The position numbers and the translations under genes are program-made. Below, piece after piece: positions 52,974 through 61,277 of a DNA stretch of 64,000 bases (position 1 is its first letter; every line of letters begins with the position of its first letter). The DNA is from Odoribacter sp. Z80 (GTDB taxonomy: Bacteria > Bacteroidota > Bacteroidia > Bacteroidales > Marinifilaceae), in contig NZ_QWEL01000005.1 in assembly GCF_009935865.1 (NCBI RefSeq), positions 62,001-126,000 on the forward strand. The letters run 5' to 3'. The notes beneath the pieces were generated by a model that worked only from the letters and a program-made list of their open reading frames with translations, was not told the DNA's origin and ran no database searches.

Positions 52974-53942
52974 TTATTTAATCAAACCTTTTTCAAATTT
53001 CTCTTTTACTTTAGCCAACATGTCAATGGTCATGCTTTGCAGATCGTATTTGGGTTTCCAGCCCCATTCTTCCCGTGCGCAGGTATCATCCATGCTGTTT
53101 GGCCAGCTATCGGCGATAGCCTGTTTTACCGGGTCAATTTGGTAGTCCATCTTGAAATCCGGGATGTGTTTGCGGATTTCAGCAGCAATTTGCTCAGGCT
53201 CAAAACTCATTGCAGCAATGTTAAAGCTATTGCGGTGTTTTAGTTTCGTGGGGTCTGCCTCCATTAACTGTACCACTGCATTCAGGGCGTCCGGCATATA
53301 CATCATATCCATGTACGTACCTTCTTTTACATTACAAGTGAAAGAACCTTTGCGGATGGCATCGTAATAAATTTCTACTGCGTAATCGGTCGTACCGCCG
53401 CCGGGCAGGGTAACGTAAGAAATCAGTCCCGGGAAACGTACGCTACGGGTATCTACACCGAAACGATGGAAATAGTAGTCGCTTAATAGCTCTCCGGTTA
53501 CTTTGCAAACACCGTACATTGTGGTGTTGGAACGTTGTAAGGTGTCCTGCGGAGTTTTATCTTTAGGGGTGTCTTTACCGAATGCACCGATAGAGCTCGG
53601 AGTGAAGACAGCACAATTGTTATCTTTTGCGATGTATAAAGAATTGGTCAGGGCACCGATATTAATGTCCCATGCCAGTTTCGGGTTTTTCTCGCCGGTA
53701 GCTGATAAAAGAGCAACCAAGTTAAAAATGGTGTCAATACCATATTTTTTTACAATAGAAGAATATTGTTCGCCATCCAGTGCATTGACTTCTTCAAATG
53801 GACCGGCTTCTGCTAAAGCTTTACACTTTTCTGCGCTGATGTCAGCTGCTACCACATTGTTTTCACCGTAGATAGATCTCAAATGAGGAACCAGTTCAGA
53901 GCCGATCTGTCCTCCTGCGCCGAGAATTAATATTTTTTTCAT
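52974..53942 (-). CDS. SDR-type L-threonine 3-dehydrogenase-like protein
   Basis: NAD-dependent short-chain dehydrogenase of 322 residues. The N-terminal Rossmann motif is GAGGQIGSELV, the catalytic pair is YGVCK with a preceding TPSSIGAFG, and the GGGTTDYAVEIYYDAI and YMPDALNAVVQLMEA segments resemble the SDR threonine dehydrogenases of bacteria and mammals rather than sugar-nucleotide epimerases. The expected reaction is threonine to 2-amino-3-ketobutyrate, which a glycine acetyltransferase would split; that gene is not in the window. It is monocistronic with its own terminator. Confidence 0.85.
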   Translation of the reverse strand: MKKILILGAGGQIGSELVPHLRSIYGENNVVAADISAEKCKALAEAGPFEEVNALDGEQYSSIVKKYGIDTIFNLVALLSATGEKNPKLAWDINIGALTNSLYIAKDNNCAVFTPSSIGAFGKDTPKDKTPQDTLQRSNTTMYGVCKVTGELLSDYYFHRFGVDTRSVRFPGLISYVTLPGGGTTDYAVEIYYDAIRKGSFTCNVKEGTYMDMMYMPDALNAVVQLMEADPTKLKHRNSFNIAAMSFEPEQIAAEIRKHIPDFKMDYQIDPVKQAIADSWPNSMDDTCAREEWGWKPKYDLQSMTIDMLAKVKEKFEKGLIK

Positions 53943-54005
53943 TGCAAAGTTTAATTTAAATAATTGCTTTTTTCTGACGGTACACCATCACCGCCAAAAT
54001 TGGTG

Positions 54006-54013
54006 CAAATGTA
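54006..54013 (-). promoter_or_regulatory. Possible -7 element of the SDR dehydrogenase gene
   Basis: On the minus strand TACATTTG matches TAnnTTTG 64 nt before the ATG. The -33 position is not recognisable. Confidence 0.38.
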
Positions 54014-54059
54014 ATATTAAAAAATAGATGAAGATAGAATCTAAAGTATTTTTTCAGTC

Positions 54060-54545
54060 TTAAATGAAAAAATTTAAGGAATCATCATGTTCTGCTTCAT
54101 AGTAGTAGTCTATTTGCAAATCCGGCATTTTGTAGGCTTGTACTGCCAGTTGGTCGCAACGTTCGTTTTCGGGATGGTTGGCGTGACCTTTGATCCAAAT
54201 CAGTTTTACCTGATGCTGGCGGAAAACCGCTAAAAAACGTTTCCATAAGTCAGGATTTTTTTTATCCTTAAATCCTTTTTTTTCCCATCCGAAGACCCAT
54301 CCTTTTTCTATGGCATCTACGACATAACGGGAGTCGGAGTAGACGGTCACCTGGCGATTGGGTTGTTTCAAGGCTTCCAGACCAATAATGACGGCTAATA
54401 ATTCCATTCTGTTGTTGGTGGTTTTCCGGAAACCTGCCATGAGTTCTTTCCGGTGAATACCTGCCTTTAATATCACTCCAAAGCCTCCCGGTCCGGGATT
54501 ACCGCTGGCTGCACCATCGGTATATATCAGAATTTCATTGGCCAT
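54060..54545 (-). CDS. rnhA: Ribonuclease HI
   Basis: Endonuclease of 161 residues cutting the RNA strand of RNA-DNA hybrids. All catalytic acids are visible: Asp in IYTDGAASGNPGPGG, Glu in NNRMELLAV, Asp in YSDSRYVVD and the C-terminal Asp in NERCDQLAVQA; the basic handle VFGWEKKGFKDKKNPDLW is present. It lies upstream of, and convergent with, nothing unusual; tRNA-Cys is transcribed towards it from the same strand. Confidence 0.96.
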   Translation of the reverse strand: MANEILIYTDGAASGNPGPGGFGVILKAGIHRKELMAGFRKTTNNRMELLAVIIGLEALKQPNRQVTVYSDSRYVVDAIEKGWVFGWEKKGFKDKKNPDLWKRFLAVFRQHQVKLIWIKGHANHPENERCDQLAVQAYKMPDLQIDYYYEAEHDDSLNFFI

Positions 54546-54571
54546 AGTTGAAAGATGATTGAATCGGTTTG

Positions 54572-54579
54572 CAAAAGTA
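54572..54579 (-). promoter_or_regulatory. Possible -7 element of rnhA
   Basis: On the minus strand TACTTTTG matches TAnnTTTG 27 nt before the rnhA ATG. No -33 partner is clear. Confidence 0.42.
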
Positions 54580-54678
54580 ATATTTTCTGCTGTAGATTCG
54601 GAGAATGCTTTGATTTCTCTTTATTTTCTAAAGAAAAAACCTCTGAACGAAAACTTCAGAGGTCTCTGCATTAAATAG

Positions 54679-54749
54679 AGGTCGGTAGCGGAATCGAACC
54701 GCTCTGCACGGTTTTGCAGACCGTTGCCTAACCTATCGGCCAACCGACC
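54679..54749 (-). tRNA. tRNA-Cys (anticodon GCA)
   Basis: On the minus strand the acceptor GGTCGGT pairs with ACCGACC, the discriminator is T, and the anticodon stem ACGGT/ACCGT encloses CTGCAAA (anticodon GCA, cysteine). The T arm contains GGTTCGATTCC. The 3' CCA is not encoded. Confidence 0.95.
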
Positions 54750-54766
54750 CTTTTGTAATTGCGATG

Positions 54767-54798
54767 CAAAGATAGAGGGATTTTCTTTTAGTTCCAAA
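54767..54798 (-). promoter_or_regulatory. Promoter of tRNA-Cys
   Basis: On the minus strand TTTG (54798-54795), a 20-bp spacer and TATCTTTG (54774-54767) form a full consensus match. The predicted start is about 10 nt before the mature tRNA. Confidence 0.7.
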
Positions 54799-54810
54799 TA
54801 ATCTGCTAAA

Positions 54811-55164
54811 TTATTTCTCTAAAGTGACACTTGTGCACCGGATTTGTCCTCCCAAAGGAGGGTTCATTTTTGAAATTTTTATTTTAGCATATTGGAGTTG
54901 AGGGAAAGTTTCATATAAAGCATTCAGAATGCGTTGGCCTACATTTTCCAATAAATGGGAGCGTTTCATCATTTCACGGGCGATGATTTCATAAGCCGTT
55001 TGGTAGCTGAGGGCGTCCGTGATTTGGTCGGAAGATGCCGGTTTGCTGCATTCGTAATGTAAACAAGCATATACTAAAAATTTATTCCCTACTGTTTGTT
55101 CTGCTTCGAAACAACCGTGATAGGCAAAAAACTCCATTCCTTCGATTTCGAGAATACCAGTCAT
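54811..55164 (-). CDS. folB: Dihydroneopterin aldolase
   Basis: Folate-pathway enzyme of 117 residues converting dihydroneopterin to hydroxymethyl-dihydropterin and glycolaldehyde. The N-terminal GILEIEGMEFFAYHGCFEAEQ with the catalytic Glu, the central SYQTAYEII and the C-terminal PPLGGQIRCTSVTLEK are characteristic. Length is normal. About 35 bp upstream on the same strand is a terminator-like hairpin belonging to a candidate small RNA or attenuator. Confidence 0.94.
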   Translation of the reverse strand: MTGILEIEGMEFFAYHGCFEAEQTVGNKFLVYACLHYECSKPASSDQITDALSYQTAYEIIAREMMKRSHLLENVGQRILNALYETFPQLQYAKIKISKMNPPLGGQIRCTSVTLEK

Positions 55165-55197
55165 TGTTCAGTGATTGATTTTTATTTTTTCAGATTA

Positions 55198-55281
55198 TAA
55201 AAAATAAAAGGGTCGTTACCGACCCTTAAACTTACTAACCTAAACCATACAAACTTATGAAAAACAATCTTTTTTAAAGAC
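55198..55281 (-). ncRNA. Candidate small RNA or attenuated leader upstream of folB
   Basis: A stand-alone unit on the minus strand: a full-type promoter (55319-55286), then about 85 nt ending in the hairpin AAGGGTCG/CGACCCTT (55227-55220 and 55215-55208) with loop GTAA and a long T-rich tail (55207-55196). The transcript can form short hairpins (TCTTT/AAAGA and CATA/TATG) before the terminator. No coding frame fits, and no other minus-strand gene lies upstream. It may be an independent small RNA, similar in layout to Bacteroidales RNA motifs described from comparative genomics, or a leader controlling folB by attenuation. Confidence 0.5.
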
Positions 55282-55285
55282 GGCA

Positions 55286-55319
55286 CAAATGTAGAGTGAA
55301 TTTTGATATGTTGACCAAA
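55286..55319 (-). promoter_or_regulatory. Promoter of the candidate small RNA
   Basis: On the minus strand TTTG (55319-55316), a 22-bp spacer and TACATTTG (55293-55286). The spacer is one base above the usual range; reading TTGG as the -33 element gives 21. Confidence 0.5.
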
Positions 55320-55501
55320 TGGTTTTCTAATAAATGTTAATCCGTCTATTAATTATTTGTTAAACGATTGTGCGTTTTTTCAAGGTATAGCCAACGGTTT
55401 CTCAATCCTGGAACTTCCGGTGCAGATTATCATTGCATGTCAAAGTTGTGATGTCTTGTAACGTGATAAATATCTGAAATCTTATATTTTTTTCGAAATA
55501 A
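55320..55501. other. Intergenic DNA between the small-RNA unit and tRNA-Val
   Basis: About 180 bp between two divergent RNA promoters, part of the 390-bp gap between folB and tRNA-Val. I see no gene or repeat in it. Confidence 0.5.
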
Positions 55502-55532
55502 TTTGGCGGAATAAAAAAAATAGCTACTTTTG
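55502..55532 (+). promoter_or_regulatory. Promoter of tRNA-Val
   Basis: TTTG (55502-55505), a 19-bp spacer and TACTTTTG (55525-55532), the best consensus promoter in the window. The predicted start lies about 20 nt before the mature tRNA. Confidence 0.75.
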
Positions 55533-55556
55533 TACCCGCAATCGATAAGAGAGCAC

Positions 55557-55631
55557 GGGTTCTTAGCTCAGTTGGTTCAGAGCATCTGGTTTACACCCAG
55601 AGGGTCGGGGGTTCGAATCCCTCAGGACCCA
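55557..55631 (+). tRNA. tRNA-Val (anticodon TAC)
   Basis: The acceptor GGGTTCT pairs with AGGACCC (one G-U pair), the D arm is GCTCAGTTGG, the anticodon stem TCTGG/CCAGA encloses TTTACAC (anticodon TAC, valine), and the T arm has GGTTCGAATCC. Discriminator A; the 3' CCA is not encoded. Confidence 0.96.
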
Positions 55632-55645
55632 CGAATTCAAGAAGT

Positions 55646-55681
55646 AAACTCCTGAAAATAAATGTTTTCAGGAGTTTTTTT
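55646..55681 (+). terminator. Rho-independent terminator of tRNA-Val
   Basis: A perfect 13-bp inverted repeat (55646-55658 and 55665-55677, arm AAACTCCTGAAAA), 6-nt loop, followed by further T residues. Confidence 0.85.
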
Positions 55682-55865
55682 ATTTCCTTCAACTTATTGG
55701 AATATTGTAAATTAAAGCAGTAAAACGGGTCGGATCGGTGGACTTTGTTTGGCTCGTTTTCAATGTAAGATATTCATTCGGGAGAAATTTATTAAAACAA
55801 GTTAAATTAAAAAGAAAAACGAGTGTTTTCTGAGTTGATTCCAAAAGTTTGCTACGCAGTTTTTG

Positions 55866-55873
55866 TAAATTTG
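55866..55873 (+). promoter_or_regulatory. Possible -7 element of the ECF sigma gene
   Basis: TAAATTTG matches TAnnTTTG 28 nt before the start. A TTTG at 55848-55851 is too close (14 bp) to serve as a normal -33 element. Confidence 0.38.
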
Positions 55874-55901
55874 CATTTACTTGTAAAGTATTCCGAAAGT
55901 G

Positions 55902-56456
55902 ATGGGAAAGGTGCTATCAGATAACTGTCGTTTGGTAAAAGCCTTGAAAGCCGGTGATGAAACGGCTTTCAAGGCACTTTATCTGGCTTATAGCATCCCT
56001 TTGAGGAGATATGCGAGTACCATCTTACGGGATGAGGAGGCTGCGTACGAGGTGGTGCAGGATATGTTTGTTGCCGTATGGATGAACCGGAAGAAGTTGG
56101 ATGAGAGTAAGTCGATCCGGAATTATTTGCTGAGGGCGGTTCATAATAATGCTTTGCGTTTGTTAAAATACAATATAGCCAGAAAAGTCCGGGAAGAGAA
56201 AATGATGGCAGTATTTTCAGATATTTGTGAGGAAGATGAAGAGGTAACGGATAGGATCAAGGCATTGCCCGGAGTGCTTGCCCAGTTGCCGGAAAAAAGT
56301 CGTAAGGTGTTGATGATGAGTTTTTGGGAGGGGAAAAAGAATGCGGATATTGCGAAAGAATTATCCATATCGGTACGGACAGTCGAGACCATATTGTACA
56401 AAGTGATAAAGAGACTGCGGGGAGAAATGAAAAAAAGACAGGAATCGGGTACGTAG
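55902..56456 (+). CDS. ECF-family RNA polymerase sigma factor
   Basis: Sigma-70 family extracytoplasmic-function factor of 184 residues. Region 2 includes the helices around YASTILRDEEAAYEVVQDMFVAVW, and region 4 contains KNADIAKELSISVRTVETILYKVIKRL, the -35-binding helix-turn-helix. A GTG directly precedes the ATG; the ATG at 55902 is used. It is followed by a FecR-type anti-sigma gene and an STN-bearing SusC, the usual order for trans-envelope signalling in Bacteroidetes. Its likely target is the SusC operon starting at 57885. Confidence 0.94.
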   Translation: MGKVLSDNCRLVKALKAGDETAFKALYLAYSIPLRRYASTILRDEEAAYEVVQDMFVAVWMNRKKLDESKSIRNYLLRAVHNNALRLLKYNIARKVREEKMMAVFSDICEEDEEVTDRIKALPGVLAQLPEKSRKVLMMSFWEGKKNADIAKELSISVRTVETILYKVIKRLRGEMKKRQESGT

Positions 56457-56502
56457 TTTTCCGGGTTGGTGTATTTATTATAATGAATAAAGTTTATTCC
56501 CT

Positions 56503-57582
56503 ATGAATACGCGTGAGCCTGAATGGCCTGAATATGAAATCGGCGAAGATGAAGAGCCTTTATTGAATGAAATTTGGGATAAATTGTCTGAAACTTCTAC
56601 TCATGAAGCTGTTGACGTGGCGGATTATGAGGATGTGAAAGGGCGTGTCCTCCGGAAGATGAAAAGACGCCGGATATTGTATTTCTCTGTGGGAAGTGGT
56701 GTTGCAGCAGCTATGGCTGGAATTTTCCTTCTTTTTTCCGGGGAGAATACAAAACTACAGCCGGAAATTTATGGCCGGTCGCATGCGGAGAAGAAGGGTG
56801 TCCGGAATGAAGTGGTGTTAACTTCGGATAATGGAATGCAGACTTGTCTGGATAGTATGGTGAAAATAGAAAATCATACGGGAAAGGAGGTCGCTTTGTT
56901 TATGGCTTCAGGGAAAAAGATTTCTGTTGAAAAGGGAAGGAGGCTGAGGGTAGAAGTCCCTGCGGGTCGTCAGTTTCAGTTGACTTTGGCGGATGGTAGT
57001 GAGGTGTGGTTGAATGCAGGTTCTTCATTGGAATATCCTGCTTCTTTTGAAGGTGCGGAGGAAAGGCGGGTTCAGTTGGAGGGTGAAGCCTTTTTTGAAG
57101 TGAGGCGGGACACCGTTCACCCTTTTTATGTAGAATTCGGAAAAAGAGAAAGCATCCGGGTATTGGGGACAAGTTTTAATGTAAATGCTTATGCGGATTC
57201 GCCTGTTCATACAACAACTTTAGTCAGCGGGAAAATCAAGTATATGGCGCAGGAAATCCAACGGGAGGTGGTTTTGTGCCCGGACCAGCAGGTATGCCTG
57301 GATTGTGAGGCTGGAGGAGTAAACGTCTCGGAGGTAAATGCTGCTCTTTATTCTGTCTGGAAAGAGGGATGGATTTGGTTTGAGAATGAGAGGTTGGAAA
57401 ATCTGGTTCAGAGGCTGGCCCGAAGGTATGGAATAGAAATGTATGTAGCTGACAGATGTAAAGATTATACTTTTTCCGGTAAAATTCGTTATGAGCGGGG
57501 AATGGATTATATTATAAAGTTGGTTACGGAAACAACGGATATTGTTTGTGAAGTGGAGAATGGGGTGGTCCGTCTAAAATAA
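56503..57582 (+). CDS. FecR-type anti-sigma factor
   Basis: Single-pass membrane regulator of 359 residues. A cytoplasmic segment (about 1-55), which should hold the sigma factor, is followed by one membrane helix (about 58-79), a FecR domain (about 135-235, with VPAGRQFQLTLADGSEVWLN and VLGTSFNVNAY) and the C-terminal DUF4974-type domain (about 290-359, FENERLENLVQRLARRYGIEM). It starts 46 bp after the sigma factor gene. The periplasmic part is expected to contact the STN domain of the SusC encoded next. The cytoplasmic part is acidic. Confidence 0.93.
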   Translation: MNTREPEWPEYEIGEDEEPLLNEIWDKLSETSTHEAVDVADYEDVKGRVLRKMKRRRILYFSVGSGVAAAMAGIFLLFSGENTKLQPEIYGRSHAEKKGVRNEVVLTSDNGMQTCLDSMVKIENHTGKEVALFMASGKKISVEKGRRLRVEVPAGRQFQLTLADGSEVWLNAGSSLEYPASFEGAEERRVQLEGEAFFEVRRDTVHPFYVEFGKRESIRVLGTSFNVNAYADSPVHTTTLVSGKIKYMAQEIQREVVLCPDQQVCLDCEAGGVNVSEVNAALYSVWKEGWIWFENERLENLVQRLARRYGIEMYVADRCKDYTFSGKIRYERGMDYIIKLVTETTDIVCEVENGVVRLK

Positions 57583-57884
57583 ATGGACGTTTTTTTTGGA
57601 TGGAGGGTTGGTGGGAGTGCAGAACTAAATCTGAGGGGTGGAAAATAAAACAGTTTATGTAGGATTTGAGTACGGACGGAGTTGTCCGTTTTAGGAGAAT
57701 ATAAAGTGAAGAGCGTTATTTTTCAGGGGAATACGAGTGTTGTGTTTTGTAGTTTGTGTTATAAGGACCCCCCTGGAATCCGAGAGCAGGAACATAGAAA
57801 ATAGTGGAAAAAGACCGTTTGGTGAAAACGAATAATAACAGAGAAAAATAACCGAAAAAAAACGTCCCTTTTTGGGAGTTAAAT
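57583..57884 (+). other. Gap between anti-sigma gene and SusC gene
   Basis: About 300 bp. It contains a small hairpin (ACGGAC/GTCCGT, 57672-57689) followed by TTTT, possibly a weak terminator after the anti-sigma gene. No TAnnTTTG promoter precedes the SusC gene, as would be expected if it is read by the ECF sigma factor instead of the housekeeping one. I see no gene here. Confidence 0.45.
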
Positions 57885-60800
57885 ATGAATGGAGACAATA
57901 TGAGAGAAACAGGATTTATAAAAAAATGGCATTTCCCCCGAAAAAGAGGAGGTCAGGCGAAAACTTGTTTGCTGATGTTATTTCTGGTGTTGTGCCATAC
58001 GCTTAGGGCATCTTATGCTCAGGCTGTGCTGACCATAAGATTGGAAAACCTTACCGTGACAGAGGCTTTGAAAGAGGTGAGTGCAACGACAGGATTTGAA
58101 TTTTTTTATAATGCAAATCAATTGGCCAAGTGTGGGAAGCGGGTAAATGCCGATTTTAAAGAAGCGAAGCTTCAGGATGTGCTGGCCGGTATTTTGCTTG
58201 AAACCGATTTTACTTTCCGCATAGAGGAGCATACCATTATTATTTTGCCTCGTCCGGAATCCCGGTCGCAGGTCGGAGAAGTGAAAATGGTGACCCTGAA
58301 AGGGGTGGTGCTGGACGAAGAAAAGATGCCTATGACAGGTGTGACGGTTTATCTGGAAACGGAAACATTGCTTGGCACTACTACCAATGAGAAAGGGGAA
58401 TATGCCCTTTCGGTACCGGTGGGAGAGTATAATGTTGTCTTTTCTTTTGTCGGTTATGAGAAATTAGTGAAAAGATTTACCGGAAAAAATGCGGATGATT
58501 TTTTCAGGGTATTTATGACACCGGCCCTGGTTCAGATGGAGGATGTTGTTGTTACCGGTATTTATCAGCGTAAGAAAGAGAGTTTCACAGGTTCGTCCAC
58601 CACTTTTAAATCGGAGGAATTGAAGGCTGTGGGAACACAGAATGTTTTGCAGAGTTTAAAAACGTTGGACCCTTCTTTCAGGATTATGGAAAGCAATCAG
58701 TTCGGTTCTGACCCTAACCGGTTGCCGGATATTGAAATCCGGGGAAAAAGCAGTGTGATGGGATTGAAAGAAGAGTATGGGACGGATCCCAATCAGCCTT
58801 TATTTATTTTGGATGGGTTTGAGACAACGTTGCAAACGATTATGGACCTGAATATGAACCGGGTGGCTTCGGTGACTTTGCTGAAAGATGCGGCTTCAAC
58901 AGCTATTTACGGTTCGAAAGCTGCCAACGGTGTGGTTGTTATTGAAACAAAGGCTCCGGAAAGGGGCAAATTGCAGCTTTCCTATAAAGGAGATTTTAGT
59001 GTGACTGTTGCTGATTTGACGGATTATAATTTGATGAATTCCAGGGAAAAACTGGAATTTGAAACGCTGGCCGGGGTTTATAAAGACAGGAATTCGGATA
59101 TTTTTAATCAATATCGTCTGGATAGTTTGCGTAATGCTCGTTTGAAAGGGATAGAAAAGGGAATAAATACGTATTGGTTGAGTGAGCCTTTGCAAACCGG
59201 TTTCACCCACAAGCATAATATTTATGCCGAGGGGGGGGAGGAAAATGTGCGTTATGGCATCGGATTGAGTTATGGCCGCGTTCAGGGAGTTATGAAGGGG
59301 TCGGACCGGCAGACGATTGACGGAAATATTGATCTAATTTACCGGACAGGAAAATTTCAGTTCAGCAATAAACTTACTTTGAATTATGTGGAGACGAATG
59401 ATCCGTCGGTTCCTTTTTATGAATATGCCAATGCGAATCCTTATTATAAGAAATATAATGAAGAAGGTGGAGTAAGTAAATATCTGTATTATTTTCCGGG
59501 AGATGGTTACAATATGTCGGAAATGGTATCTAATCCCTTGTGGAATGCTCACCTGAATAATTACGACAAGGGTGACCAGTTTGGGTTTACCAATAATTTT
59601 ATTGTGGAATGGTTTGCTACTCAGGATTTGCGTGTACGCGGAAAATTCGGAATTACCAAATCAAATGCTACTACGAGTAGCCGGCTTTCCCCGCAACATA
59701 CGGATTTTGATGATATGGAGGTGACGGAGCGGGGACTTTTTTCCCATTCGTTGAAGAAAAATATGAATTATGAGGGGGATGTGGCTGTTACTTTCGGGCG
59801 TTTATTTGCTGAGAAACACATGGTGAATGCGGTGGGTGGCTTTAACTTCAGTACGACTAAAGGTGTCACCAACGGATATAAAGCGAATGGATTTACGGAA
59901 GACCAGTTCGGAGCTCCTTCTTTTGCCAATGGATATCCGGAAGGAGGTAAGTCGGTTTATGCCGAGAGTCAGAAACGGGCAGCCAGTTTTTACCTGAACG
60001 GGGGATATTCTTATGACAATCGTTTTTTACTGGATTTTAATTACCGGAGTGACGGGGCCTCCATGTTCGGGACGAATAACCGTTTCCGGAATACCTGGTC
60101 TGTAGGGATTGGCTGGAATATTCATAATGAGCAGTTTATGCGGCAGTCGGAATGGTTTCAGATGCTGAAACTCCGGGCTTCTGCCGGTAATCCCGGAAAT
60201 CAGAATTTTTCAGCTTATCAGGCTTTTTCTACTTATGCATTTAATAACTGGATGACGAATATTTTCGGCTCCGGATTGATATTGGATAAGTTGGGGAATC
60301 AGGATCTGGCCTGGCAGGAAACGATAAATTATAATGTGGGAACGGATATTACGATGTGGGGCAACCGGTTGAATATTACTTTCGATTATTACAAAAAGAT
60401 TACCGATCCGTTGCTTGCTTTTATTACTACTCCAGGGTCTATGGGTGTGAAGACAGTGGCTATGAATGCCGGACAACAGGAAACAAACGGGTTGGAAGTG
60501 ACTGTTAAAATTTCTCCGGTGTATCGTCCTGCTGAGCGGATTAATTGGAATATCAGCCTGAATGGTACCCATGCCAAGGCAAAGTATGCTAAAATCGGGA
60601 ATGCTTTCAGTTCGCTGAATGATGAGGGCAAAGCCTCTCTGGCGGGTACTACGCGTTACTATGACGGGGGTAGTCCTACGGCCATCTGGGCGGTACGGTC
60701 GGCAGGAATTGACCCTGCCACCGGGAAAGAGTTGTTTATTAAAAGGGATGGTTCTTATTCGTTTACTTATGATACGGGTGATGAAGTGGTGGTCGGAGAT

Positions 60801-61265
60801 ACGGAACCCAAACTGGAAGGTGTTTTGGGTACAACATTTTATTATAAAGGTTTGTCTGTGGGATGTTATTTCCGTTATTCCCTCGGCGGACAATTATTCA
60901 ATGAGGCTCTTTTCCAGAAGGTAGAAAATATTTCGACGGAGGATATCTATAATAATCAGGATAAACGGGCTTTGTACAATCGTTGGTCTCCGGAAAACCG
61001 GGAAGCTCAGTTTAAAGGAATTTCTATGACACAGACGACGGATAAGTCATCACGGTTTGTGATGGACGAAAATGTGATTAGCGGAGAGTCGTTCAATGTG
61101 GGTTATGAGTTTACCCAGCCTTTTGTCCGGAAAATGGGGCTGTCGGCTTTGAATGTACAGGCAAATATGAATGATATTTTCCGTTGTTCGTCGGTGAAAA
61201 GCGAACGGGGAATTGATTATCCTTTTGCCCGTACAGTGTCGTTTTCTTTATCGGCAACTTTTTAA
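57885..61265 (+). CDS. SusC/RagA-type TonB-dependent transporter with STN signalling domain
   Basis: Outer-membrane transporter of 1126 residues. After a signal peptide (to about residue 46, SYAQA) comes an STN domain (about 48-118, LENLTVTEALKEVSATTGFEF), then a carboxypeptidase-regulatory-like domain (about 133-210), the VVVTGIYQRKKESFTGS junction, a plug (about 225-355, with PLFILDGF, ASTAIYGSKAANGVVVIET) and a barrel ending SFSLSATF. The STN domain lets ligand-bound receptor signal to a FecR anti-sigma factor. Two starts are possible (ATG 57885 or 57900); both have purine-rich upstream sequence. The ligand is unknown. Confidence 0.94.
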   Translation: MNGDNMRETGFIKKWHFPRKRGGQAKTCLLMLFLVLCHTLRASYAQAVLTIRLENLTVTEALKEVSATTGFEFFYNANQLAKCGKRVNADFKEAKLQDVLAGILLETDFTFRIEEHTIIILPRPESRSQVGEVKMVTLKGVVLDEEKMPMTGVTVYLETETLLGTTTNEKGEYALSVPVGEYNVVFSFVGYEKLVKRFTGKNADDFFRVFMTPALVQMEDVVVTGIYQRKKESFTGSSTTFKSEELKAVGTQNVLQSLKTLDPSFRIMESNQFGSDPNRLPDIEIRGKSSVMGLKEEYGTDPNQPLFILDGFETTLQTIMDLNMNRVASVTLLKDAASTAIYGSKAANGVVVIETKAPERGKLQLSYKGDFSVTVADLTDYNLMNSREKLEFETLAGVYKDRNSDIFNQYRLDSLRNARLKGIEKGINTYWLSEPLQTGFTHKHNIYAEGGEENVRYGIGLSYGRVQGVMKGSDRQTIDGNIDLIYRTGKFQFSNKLTLNYVETNDPSVPFYEYANANPYYKKYNEEGGVSKYLYYFPGDGYNMSEMVSNPLWNAHLNNYDKGDQFGFTNNFIVEWFATQDLRVRGKFGITKSNATTSSRLSPQHTDFDDMEVTERGLFSHSLKKNMNYEGDVAVTFGRLFAEKHMVNAVGGFNFSTTKGVTNGYKANGFTEDQFGAPSFANGYPEGGKSVYAESQKRAASFYLNGGYSYDNRFLLDFNYRSDGASMFGTNNRFRNTWSVGIGWNIHNEQFMRQSEWFQMLKLRASAGNPGNQNFSAYQAFSTYAFNNWMTNIFGSGLILDKLGNQDLAWQETINYNVGTDITMWGNRLNITFDYYKKITDPLLAFITTPGSMGVKTVAMNAGQQETNGLEVTVKISPVYRPAERINWNISLNGTHAKAKYAKIGNAFSSLNDEGKASLAGTTRYYDGGSPTAIWAVRSAGIDPATGKELFIKRDGSYSFTYDTGDEVVVGDTEPKLEGVLGTTFYYKGLSVGCYFRYSLGGQLFNEALFQKVENISTEDIYNNQDKRALYNRWSPENREAQFKGISMTQTTDKSSRFVMDENVISGESFNVGYEFTQPFVRKMGLSALNVQANMNDIFRCSSVKSERGIDYPFARTVSFSLSATF

Positions 61266-61277
61266 TGTAATGCTTAT

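Noticed and set aside
60210-60893. Open reading frame of 227 codons antisense to the STN-SusC gene
   Set aside because: It lies entirely within a well-supported SusC barrel and is rich in His, Arg and Ile without any motif.
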